The position numbers and the translations under genes are program-made. This document shows positions 54,757 through 64,000 of a DNA stretch of 64,000 nt, one piece after another; within the stretch, counting starts at the first letter, position 1, and each line of letters opens with the position of its first letter. The notes under the pieces are model-generated. The model searched no databases. It was not told where the DNA came from and saw nothing but the letters and a program-made list of their open reading frames with translations. Source of the stretch: Ctena decussata. Taxonomy: Eukaryota; Mollusca; Bivalvia; Lucinida; Lucinidae. The stretch is taken from NCBI GenBank assembly GCA_963989385.1, contig OZ022501.1, positions 96,642,979 through 96,706,978 on the forward strand, written 5' to 3'.

Positions 54757-55548
54757 CGACTGGATAATCACAGTCAGCAGAATTAATGATAGGCAAAAGG
54801 TAAAGAACAATATATGACTGTTTTATCAATGACTTCTATGGATTCAATTTTTTTAGAAATGATGTTTAGAAGCGGCTATCAAAACAGAAGAGAAATAGAC
54901 GATATATTCACTGTGTTGCGTTTGTGTACTGTTGATAAGATGATCATTTTACCGTTAATGGGTTCAAGGATCACAGTTTTGCATAACGACCCCATTTTCA
55001 TGCTTGTATATGCACAAAACACTTCAGAAGCGTAAATTTATATTTGTAACATTTCAGATGTGAAAAGAACTCGAGATGTTTGAGCCAAATACTACGAAAC
55101 CATCTGCTGATAGATTTTTGGCGGCCGGGCTGGTGGCATACAGATCGGCCATCATAGAACACCAAAGGCCCAAAAAGAAACCATCTTTCTTACAGAAGAT
55201 GGAAAAAACATGACAGAGGTATCATACTTAACCCAAAATGAAGTGTGGGTCACATGTATTATACCTGCAGATAACATATTGAAGCTTCTTTTTTGAGTGA
55301 GAGTCGTTCTGCTGGGAATTATGCTCTAAAACAAGTGAATGGCAAAGTTGCTGATCAAACAGTGAATCTGTGCAACCTGGGCCACATGTTTTTCAAAGAC
55401 AGTGGGAAAAATAAGATATTGCGATTGTCTTAAGCCAATTTTGGTGGCAATTTCTTTTTCTCTAGAAAAATATGGAAAGGCGAGAGTAAGAGAGAGGCCT
55501 TTGACTAGAATTAATATACATGAAGTATACTATTACAAACTAAAGCAT
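54756..55548. other. No supported feature
   Basis: AT-rich with short ORFs only; none shows recognisable protein features. Confidence 0.4.
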
Positions 55549-55728
55549 ATAGTAGAACTCCATTGGCTCGAACAGGCTTGGGACCATGAAAATTAGTTAC
55601 AGCCAAGGGCAGTTCTAGCCATCCAGGGTTAGTTTCCATATAAAGTGAACTCTAGGGACCAAGAAAAGAGTTCTAGACAGGCAGGGCGAACGAGCCATCA
55701 GGGTTCGAGCCATTGAAGTTCTACTGTA
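55549..55728. mobile_element. Short MITE
   Basis: The left end TAGTAGAACTCCATTGGCTC and the right end GAGCCATTGAAGTTCTACTG are complements with two mismatches; GAAC/GTTC continue the match. Confidence 0.75.
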
Positions 55729-56144
55729 ATTTATTCGAAATCCAGCATGTAGAAATGTGCCTGTGTAATGTTAAACCATCTCCGGTCAAGTGCCTACGCC
55801 CTGACGATGCCACCCATTTGACTATTTACCTGTAACTTTTCAAAACACGACTTTACGCTGCTTGGCGTTTATTGCAACAGTAGGTTTATCTGTCATCTCA
55901 ATATTGGCGAAAGAAAGATGGAGAAAATGTTGGAATATTTGCTGAAAATAAATATCTACATGGACTAGAAATAAATTTACAGCGTGTAATGATAACATTT
56001 AACTAGGAGTTTTAGCTGTTTAAGTTTTAAGCGGCCTTTGGTTTATATCATGCCTTTCGCTTTGTGTCGGGCCGCAAAAATTTAAACAGCTCAAACCTGT
56101 AATGTAATCGTATTTATTATATGACCAACATGTAACACGCAATT

Positions 56145-56300
56145 TCATTGGCTGTTTTGACGTCACGTGCCGGTCAATATTTTGTGATATTCACCGGCCT
56201 GTCAGTGAATATTACTTTTACGCTGACGTCATTGTATTTCGTGACGTAACGTCTGATTTACGTCAGTGTTAATGGCGTAACGTCGCGAGATAATACCGTG
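56145..56300. promoter_or_regulatory. Cluster of CRE-like TGACGTCA/TTACGTCA sites
   Basis: TTTGACGTCACGTG, GCTGACGTCATTG, CGTGACGTAACG and TTTACGTCAGTG occur within 150 bp. They could be ATF/CREB-type sites or part of a repeat; no gene is seen next to them. Confidence 0.4.
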
Positions 56301-56354
56301 TAGTTCCACCATAAATATCTAAAGAAACTGAATTTAGAATTATCATATAATAAA

Positions 56355-56505
56355 ACAATTGTTGACCTTTATTTCGATGAATATGCAGTTTTATTGACCT
56401 GCAAACAGAACATATTGACCTCCGCTTCGCGTCGGTCAATATGATGATTGCAGGTCAATAAAACTGCATATTCACCTCAACAAAGGTCAATAATTGTATA
56501 ATATT
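56355..56505. mobile_element. Foldback element, GCAGTTTTATTGACCTGCAA family
   Basis: Left arm AACAATTGTTGACCTTTATT ... TATGCAGTTTTATTGACCTG; the right arm is its complement (CAGGTCAATAAAACTGCATA ... AAAGGTCAATAATTGT). The centre is ATTGACCTCCGCTTCGCG then TCGGTCAAT. Confidence 0.8.
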
Positions 56506-58176
56506 CTTCAAAAAGTCATGAAATATATTGCATCTCCAAGATTCATATTCTATGATAAGAGGGGACACTCAGCAAAGTATTAGCTTCTTGCTGTGGTAAG
56601 CAGTTGCTCTATTTACTTCTGTGCTATTTGGACTTTCTTTTTGGAGAAACTTCGGTAACCGTAGAAGATAAGGACGACGTACATCGTAGTTTAAGGCGAA
56701 TAAAAGCATGAATAATATCTCTGGTATGGTTATAAAGACAAGAGCTGATCAAGTTATTAAGAGGGAAATCGTAAATCATAGACTGGTATTAACTTTTCAT
56801 TGACAAATTGTGTACTTCATTTTTTTCTTTACTTTTTGCAGATTGTGATGACTGCTTAGCTCTGCTCATGATATTCTTATGTGCTGGGAAGTCAAGAGAT
56901 GCCGCTGAGATTTGGACCAGACAAACTACATGTAGGTGGAGTCGTGGAAATCAGCTACTCAAAAGAATTCTCACAATGGATTCGAATTTACAGTGACTTT
57001 TGTTTTATTCAGACTTTTCAATACGTATATACATTGTAACAATACAAATAATAGGACTGGAACGAAAGCACAAGCACTTCTAAAGTTCATGCCCTTAAAT
57101 TGATGATTGATGCACAGCCAAACTTTGTCTGTGATAACTTTTCGATTTGGCTTATCCAAAGTTACTAGAAGGACATTTTTCTTCCTCCAACCCATTATAC
57201 GAGGATTAAGAGATGCTACCAGAGGGACAACACACCTTGAAAAACATTGTTAGTTTTTGTGGTGAGATTAGCATAATTAATGCAAAACATTATAATTTAT
57301 TATGTATTCAAAAGCTGAGCATATTTAGATTGCTGAAGATGCAACATATGATGCATTAGATAAACATTTCTTTTGAAAGATGGTACCCATTACTGTGTCA
57401 TGACTATGTATTTGGAAGTTTTTAAGAAGATAACTGTACATGTATTCAAAATATCATTTAAGAAGGTATATCGTCGGTTTTATTGTCGCTGAGCTGTAAG
57501 CATAAATAAGACAATATACCTCTCCAAATGAAACTTTTGGACATGGTTATCCCCATTCTTGAGCACTTCTCATATTTATTTATCAACAGTTCCGTATTTT
57601 ATATTAAATATATACTTCACAAGCAATGTATAACCACAAGCGACATCGCTCAACACATCGGAGAATATACAACTCTCTTGACGTTTTCCAATCAGACATT
57701 GCGTTATATTTGCAAGTACGTTAGAATTTCCACATCATATGGAAACTTTACAAGAGGGTGCAAATGGGTATTCTTGTATACTTTCTGATGAAATATAGGG
57801 ATTTTTCTATGAGATAATATAACCGAATATATATATAAATATATATATTTACGTTGAATGAAAAAAACGTTTTTTGTCATTTCTACTGTTTTCACCAGTT
57901 TGAATTTTGGCGATTCTTGGCTTTAAAGACACATTTTATTTCTTAGTGTTTTGAGTGGTACCACAAAATGATCGCTTCCAATAACCAGTACCTACAGCCA
58001 TCGTTCATATCAAAGACTAATCTTATGTAGCTGATTATGAGGTGTTTATGGCTGCTGAGATATATCTTGGAGGGGGGCTTATAAGGGCTACTGTTAAAGG
58101 ATTTACAACAAAAAATTAGAAAAAATATAAATAAATAAATATTAACAAAACTTGTATACCCATTTATTTATTCATT
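56506..58176. other. No supported feature
   Basis: AT-rich; a 62-codon ORF near 56808 and others lack recognisable features. A (TA)n-like stretch lies at 57824-57850. Confidence 0.4.
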
Positions 58177-59135
58177 TTTTATGCCCCCGTGACGATAGTC
58201 AGGGGGCATTAAGATTTGCTCCTGTCTGTCCGTCCGTCTGTCCGTCCGTTCATCATACTTTAGGGTATTAGGGTATAGAGTTTGTGTAATCAACTCCTCC
58301 CACAGTTTTTAATGGATCTTTTTCAGACTTTGTATACATGTTGTGGACGTATTGAAGATGTGCATGTGGATTTTTGATGGAGCTAGAATTAATTTAATTT
58401 TGACTGAATTACGGCCTTTTGAACTTAGTCGTTTAAGGCAAATTGTTGCATTGTAGGGTATGGAGTTTGTGTAACCAACTCCTCCTACAGTTTTCAATGA
58501 ATCTTTTTCAAAGCTTGCATACATGTTGTGAACATATTGCAGATGTGCATGTGGGTTTTTGATGGACCTGCAATTAATTTTGACAGAATTACGGCCTTTT
58601 GAACTTAGTCATTTTAGGTAAATTTTGGCATTGTAGGGTATGGAGTTTGTGTAATCAACTCCTCCCACAGTTTTCAATGGATCTTTTCGAAACCTTGCAA
58701 ACATGCTGCGGACATGTTGAAGATGTGCATGTGGGTTTTTATTTGAGCTAGAATTAATTTTGACAACATTATAGCCTTTTAGACTTAGTCATTTTAGGCA
58801 TATATTTGCATTGTAGGGTAAGTACTTTGTGTAATCAACTCCACTTTTTTTTTCAGGCATTGTGTACTTGTTGTGGATATACTGAAGATGTGCATGTTGG
58901 TTTTTGATTAAAAAAGCACTAATTTTGACAGAATCATGGCCTTTCAAACTTAGTTTTTTATTAGGCTTCATTTTATTAGGCTGCATTTTTGCACTAGAGG
59001 GTATGGAGTTTGTATGATATTTTTGGTGAATTCTTTGTAGATGGTGTTTGTGCTTAAAAGGTGCTTTAGGGATGTACACATCCTATGACAAGCGCTGCAC
59101 GGGGGCATCATTAGTGTCTTACAGACACAATTTTC
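58177..59135 (+). mobile_element. Family I element with ~155-bp core (ATGCCCCCG type)
   Basis: The left end has ATGCCCCCGTGACGATAGTC then AGGGGGCAT; the right end has TGCACGGGGGCATCATTAGT. Four to five units carry AGATGTGCATGTGGGTTTTTG, GAATTACGGCCTTTTGAACT and GTATGGAGTTTGTGTAA. CTGTCCGTCCGTCTGTCC follows the left hairpin. Confidence 0.75.
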
Positions 59136-59280
59136 TAGTTCTGAAATAATTTAAATGAAAAAACAAGATGTGTCTTAATTATTATGAACTTATAACACGA
59201 TAATGACATCCATCAGTGTCGTCATGACGTCCATCTATTTGACTGGTAATATTGCTTTCTATTTCTATTCTATTTCTATT

Positions 59281-59595
59281 TTATCCCATAACCTTACTAG
59301 GTCGTTTGGGCACCACAGATGACTTCGCAACAATCCCTTTCCAGCTTGTCCTGTTTTCAGCTGCTATAGTTGAGCTGGCAAATTTCATCCTTGTCCACTC
59401 TTTAATATTATCTTCCCACCTCTTCTTCTGTTGACCTCTTCTTCTTTTTCCTTTCACTGTGCCCTGCAGAATCGTCTTTGCTAAATCAGAAGACTTTGAG
59501 ACGCGACCAAACCGCCGTAGTTTCCGTTTCTTGATCAGCGTCAGGAGTTCATCATATTCTCTAATGGCTGCTTGGATCTTTCTGCGAACCTCCAT
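59281..59595 (-). mobile_element. LINE reverse-transcriptase C-terminal fragment
   Basis: Minus-strand codons read KKRKLRRFGRVSKSSDLAKT, QKKRWEDNIKEWTRMKFAS and KGIVAKSSVVPKRPS, the basic tail (RRFGHV...GRQKKRW.DNI.EW) of a common invertebrate non-LTR element class. 5'-truncated; it interrupts the GGACGTCC array. Confidence 0.8.
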
Positions 59596-59599
59596 GCTT

Positions 59600-59745
59600 T
59601 ACAGACGTCTATCATGACATCATTAGACGTCTATCAGTTCTTCATGGAGTCTATCGATATACATGTCAGTTTCTTCATGGACGTCCATCATGGCATCTGT
59701 GGACGTCATTCAGTTTGTATGTGGACGTCTAAAGACGTCTGGGAG
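59600..59745 (+). repeat. GGACGTCC array remnant
   Basis: Contains TTCATGGACGTCCATCATGG, TGTGGACGTCATTCAG and GTGGACGTCTAAAGACGTCT, the same degenerate unit as 61760-62850. Confidence 0.65.
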
Positions 59746-60057
59746 ACGATAATATTCACAGAACACATTTTTCACACTAGTGTTATGAACATGGTCGTTT
59801 TCTTCACAGTTTGCCAGTGCTGCAAACGCGTTCAGTTTTAAAGCGAATTTTAATAGAAACACATTTTTTACACATACGGCGTAGGAAGACTGAGAATGAA
59901 TGATTTGATATATCTCTTTCCAACTACGAGTTTGAGACCCAAATGCGCTTAGCATTCGGCTCTTGTGGACATATAGAGCATTCACAAGGCTGGGGAACGA
60001 TGGCATGTTCTTTGTGATAGTTGCTTGAGATGTAGGTTGCTTTTTCAGCAGACACAC

Positions 60058-60110
60058 AAGGTTGAATCAACCTTGATTCGTTGAATCAACGTTGATTCAA
60101 CCTCATGTGC
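60058..60110. repeat. Palindromic GGTTGAATCAACG motif
   Basis: GGTTGAATCAACCTTGATTC then GTTGAATCAACGTTGATTCAACC: nested inverted copies, probably the end of an inverted-repeat element. Confidence 0.55.
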
Positions 60111-60154
60111 GCAGTGGGTTCGGCAAGTGAAATGTCCCGTAGTCTTATAATTAA

Positions 60155-60480
60155 TATAAACGTATTCATACCAACTTTAGTGCGACAGACGCGCATTTCT
60201 GTATTTAACTTCTTGAGTGTCGCTAAACCCCCAAAAATTGAAAGAAAACAGAGGATTGGTAGCTCTCGGCAGGCAACGAGCATCCCTCTCCAAGCCGCAC
60301 TCACTGTCACATTCCGCGGGACACAATGGCCAAAGAAATCCGGTAAGAGACGCCTACGTATTAACCCGCGAGCGGAGGCGTCCCCCATCGAGCCACCTCA
60401 ACCCCTGTGTCTCGAGAATGGCGACAGACAATGCCATCAGGAAAGAAATGTCTGATGCAGCAAGAACCTGCATAAAGCCA
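60155..60480. repeat. Dispersed repeat, copy 1
   Basis: GTGCGACAGACGCGCATTTC, TTAACTTCTTGAGTGTCGCT and CAGGCAACGAGCATCCC recur at 61285-61470. It has higher GC than its surroundings. Function unknown. Confidence 0.6.
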
Positions 60481-61084
60481 TAACAACTCAAAAGAATGGA
60501 AGCCAAACTCCGCTGAGATTCATGTCGCTATGACAAGTCAGTCTTAGATTTAGAACAATTTAGAAATTTAACCAGATATACATCAAATTGAATAAGAAAT
60601 ACTTTAAATCAGTATTTAAAGGCCCCATTGCTCTATCAGCATGAAAAATTTTATCATGCGGTATCGCTGCAAACTTCTCACTGTAGTTTCGTCATTGTTA
60701 ATGACCGTGATTGCCTAGCTTTAGACAGATAAAACATCCTTGAGTTTGGCATAAAAGGGGTTTGAAAACTTATTTGGGTCATTTTAGTAGGCAACTAAAA
60801 TGACCTACTTTCGATTTCATACAATGGTAAAAATACAATGTACAGGCATTGGGTCCCAATCACTGTCCCGCCTCTGTTTATATAGCATTGCTGGACGGGA
60901 AACCAGGACAAGAAATTGCAGTTTGTTGAGCGATTTGTTATTTTTCAAAAACTTGTTTTCTCTACTTTTTGCCAGTTATATGACTCAATATATGCACACC
61001 AACCCACATTTTATTACAAAACGTGAAGGTTGAACCGCTTATTGCAATGATTTGAGTTAAGGCATTTTTTACCGCTGATAGGAC

Positions 61085-61212
61085 TATGGAGACTTTAAGT
61101 AGTGACCCCAATGCCAGAGAACAAGAAGCAACACTGAAACACTACCTAACTGGGTTGATGATATCCTCGGGGACAAATTGTCCACCAGCAGTGGTGTCGG
61201 CCAATGGTTGTA
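61085..61212 (+). repeat. Possible non-LTR element fragment before a microsatellite
   Basis: A short open stretch (AREQEATLKHYLTGL) precedes the AAT-repeat and could be the end of an element whose tail seeded the microsatellite. Not recognised with confidence. Confidence 0.25.
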
Positions 61213-61214
61213 AT

Positions 61215-61279
<65 letters not shown>
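61213..61279. repeat. (AAT)n-(ATT)n palindromic microsatellite
   Basis: About eight AAT units followed by about twelve ATT units; the two halves can pair into a hairpin. Confidence 0.9.
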
Positions 61280-61475
61280 CCAAATTTAGTGCGACAGACG
61301 CGCGTTTCTGCATTTAACTTCTTCAGTGTCGCTAAACCCCAAAAGCTTAAAGAAAAGAGATGATGGGCAGCTCTCGGCAGGCAACGAGCACCCCACTCCG
61401 AGCCACACTCACTGTCACATTCCGCGGGATACATTGGCCATAGACATCAGGTACGAGACGCCTACGTCTCTTACC
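61280..61475. repeat. Dispersed repeat, copy 2
   Basis: Matches 60155-60360 through GTGCGACAGACGCGCGTTTC, GCTCTCGGCAGGCAACGAGC and CACTGTCACATTCCGCGGGA. It ends in GACATCAGGTACGAGACGCC and TACGTCTCTTACCTGATG, an inverted pair. Confidence 0.65.
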
Positions 61476-61759
61476 TGATGATTAAGAGATGCTTTTGACC
61501 AGCCTAGCTCCTTGAAACTTACAGATAAGTAAGACAGGCATTAAATCTCAGACGAACTGACAACTGTTCAGATCCAACCGATATTGTCGAAATCATGTGC
61601 CTCCACGATTGCCGATTAAGTCTATAATTGACCTCATGACAAGCCTAACATCTTCCTTTTTGACTTAATAATTATTTACTGGTAAATTTCTTTCCAAAAG
61701 GGAAGCTAATTCATACAATACTGCTTAAATAGTTTTAACTCATCATTTATTTTTACGTG

Positions 61760-62850
61760 TCGTCATGGACGTCCATCAATGTCTATACAGACGGCTATAA
61801 TGGCGTCCTTGGACATTTAGCACTTCTTCATTGACGTCCATCAATATACATATTGATATCAATAAGTTTCTTCATGGACGTCCGTCATGGCATCTGTGGA
61901 CCTCATTCAGTTTCTATATGGACGTCTACAGACGTCTAGAACCCCTTTCTTTTATTGCAGATATCATGACCGCACAACAGGAACTACACTTCTTATTGAT
62001 CATTTTTGGGTCATTGACCAGTTTCTTCATGGACGTCCATCAAAGTGTCTGTTGACATCCGTCAGTGTCGTCATGGACGTCCATCAATCTATCTATTAAT
62101 ATTTATAAAGAGAAGCCTATCAGGGCATCATTGGATGTCTATCAGTATTTTATGGATGTCCATCAGTATACCTGTTGACATCTATCAGTTTTTTCATCGA
62201 CATCCATCAGTAAAACAGTTGACATCCATTGTCTTCTTCAGGGACGTCCATCAATAATCTGTTGACATCAGCTAGGCTAGTTTCTTTATTGGTACAAATC
62301 ATGATATCCAAGGACGTCCACCAGTTTTAATGTAGATGTCTATAATGACAGTCGTGGACGTTCATATGTTTTTGATGGACGTCCGTCATGAAATCTGGAC
62401 GACCACAAGTTCCAATGCAAACGTGTATAACGACAGCCATTGACGTGCACCTGTTTTGATGGACGTCCGTCATGTAATCTGTGGACCTCCATCAAAGCAT
62501 CCTTGGGCGTTCACCAGTTTCAATGTAGACGTCTATAATAACAGCCGTGGACGTGCACCTGTTTTTGATGGACGTCCGTCATGTAATCTGTGGATGTCCA
62601 TCAATTTCTATGTGAAATCCCATCATGACACCTGTAGAACGCCACCATTTCTTATAATCATGACTATACTCACAGATATCCATCTGCAATAGCTTGAAGT
62701 TCCTCATTCCATCCATGGACGTCCAAAATTTTCTATAAAGACATCTTTAAATCATTGGACATCGAACAATCTCTTCATGGACGTCCGTTCATATCTGTGG
62801 ACATCCATTGGTTTGTTCATGGATGTCCGCCACGATCTAGTAGTTAGTGC
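61760..62850 (+). repeat. Degenerate tandem array centred on GGACGTCC
   Basis: At least eleven GGACGTCC or TGACGTCC cores with CAT before and ATCA or GTCA after, spaced a few tens of bases apart, alternating with TGTTGACATCCATCAGT-type variants. Small ORFs with MDVHQ-like repeats are by-products of the unit, not genes. Confidence 0.75.
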
Positions 62851-64000
62851 ATAACTGATATCGCCAAAGCCCAACCACTCTGTACACACACTAGCTTAGA
62901 ATGACTGACAGCTAGTCCTTAATGAAATGTAAGCCTACAGACTGGCTGAAAATTTGATCGTCACAAATTTTCTTACAGTATTGCATAAACCTTATTAATT
63001 GTTAATCCAACTGGACTTACAGTTCCGTCATTTTTACCACGAATAGTGGTTGTGTGTGACTAAGCGAAATTAAATTGCCCAGATCAGACTGTGTAATTAG
63101 GATATACTGCATAGCTCCTAACTCGGAGGCAAACAGTGTTTGCCTCCGAGTTAGGATCTATGCAGTATTTGCCCCTGAGTTACAAGACATTGCCCGATAG
63201 GGAAGGGGATGGTGGAGTGGCGTTAAGGCAACTGGGTGGACTACTAGTACTGGCTTCAGCTGGAGCAAGGGCCTGTTGTCGAACTGTAGTAACTGACAGA
63301 CAGCAGCACACCCCACCCCGCCCCTCCCGCACACCCCTTCATAGTAATCTTTCCCGTTGGAAAATGGCTATTTAGTTTTTACATAGTAAACTGGTTCTAT
63401 AGCAGAATTTCCCCCAGCAAATATCACCCCCTATAGTGGAGCACGGTTGCAGGGAAACTCTTTATACTGTGGGATTTGCTCCCTTCCCTCGCATAATAAT
63501 GATGTCTAAACCTGAAACAGAAACGTCAGTATTTGTTCGAAAAACACCACTAGGACCGCAAGCATGTTTCCAACAGCCATTCTGTCATTTTTGTTTGGGG
63601 AGAAACAGCTACCATCATCGAAATAGACTCTCTGTCTTTCCGTGACTGCTAAAAAGGATATCTGTGCATGGCTTTGCTCTTACGTATGTGTATATGTTTT
63701 TGTGTATGCGTTCATCTGCGCGTATGTGAAGTTTCCTGTAAGCTTGCATGCGTATGTACGTCTTTGCTTATGTGGACATGTATGTATGTTGACCAGAGTA
63801 TAAATAGCGAAGGCGAGATTCTCAAAGAAGGGGTTAATTTTCTATTGTAAAGTAAGGCTTAGGCATTTTTTCGTGTGTCTGTTGGTTCGCGTGCCCGTCT
63901 GTCTGAGAAGAAATAAGAACGAAGGAATAATCAAAAGTTCTTTCAGAAGTTCTGTCAACTATCGTCAAGCAATCATTAAATAAGTGATGAGATGTCATTT
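62851..64000. other. Right flank with a hairpin and no supported gene
   Basis: Apart from the 63107-63169 hairpin, no repeat or coding region is recognised. Short ORFs near 63136 and 63436 have skewed, non-protein-like composition. 63690-63790 is TGTATG-rich. Confidence 0.4.
63107..63169. repeat. Near-perfect hairpin, ~29-bp stem
   Basis: TACTGCATAGCTCCTAACTC...GGCAAACA pairs with TGTTTGCC...GAGTTAGGATCTATGCAGTA with one or two mismatches and almost no loop. Confidence 0.85.

Noticed and set aside
62045..62692. Small proteins with MDVHQ/SVDI repeats
   Set aside because: They are produced by the GGACGTCC array read in one frame; no independent coding signal.

Overview
This window looks like animal DNA, most probably from a bivalve mollusc (inference). 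It is AT-rich and poor in genes. Its one multi-exon gene has large introns with standard GT/AG sites. Most of the window is made of short dispersed repeats: families with minisatellite cores and hairpin ends like those described from bivalves, tRNA-derived SINEs, inverted-repeat elements with TTAA or TA target sites, and 5'-truncated LINE tails. I see no rRNA gene, no functional tRNA gene, no CRISPR array and no bacterial-type operon.

Two protein-coding loci are supported, both on the minus strand. (1) 12755-17818 is an uninterrupted 1687-codon ORF encoding an unusual multidomain protein. In order it has a USP-type cysteine protease-like domain with Cys box, zinc-finger cysteines and His box; a basic/acidic linker; two copies of a ~50-75 residue module at an exact 127-residue offset; a large region read as an RNase H-like (DDE-type) transposase; an IQ motif; a BRCT domain; and an HMG-box-like C-terminus. 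It is the strongest candidate for an undescribed system. (2) 30344-47662 is a three-exon gene (exons 47470-47662, 41751-41966, 30344-31269). Its introns of 5.5 and 10.5 kb are both phase 1 and the frame is kept across both. It encodes 444 residues: two Tudor-like barrels, one per exon, then a nuclear-looking region of unknown function. Whether the two loci work together is open; they share orientation and both have chromatin- or DNA-type features.

Layout. 1-12 kb: nested hairpin-ended minisatellite elements (families A-D), a SINE, and several inverted-repeat elements. 12-18 kb: the transposase-like gene. 18-30 kb: large family A elements, one with a higher-order tandem array, then family E and F arrays and a ~1 kb near-palindrome. 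30-47.7 kb: the Tudor-like gene, with repeats filling its introns. 47.7-64 kb: intergenic DNA with many inverted-repeat elements, LINE tails, simple repeats, and remnants of an old array built on a GGACGTCC-centred unit.

Families A-D share a terminal design. A hairpin near the left end is followed by CTCACCTG. At the right end a long imperfect hairpin has the loop CTTCG and finishes with CAGGTGAGCTAAAA or a close variant. Stem sequences differ between families while the loop and pairing are kept, and one nested copy shows insertion into an A-run without an obvious target-site duplication. This resembles Helitron/Helentron-related (HINE, 'pearl'-like) non-autonomous elements; that assignment is inference.
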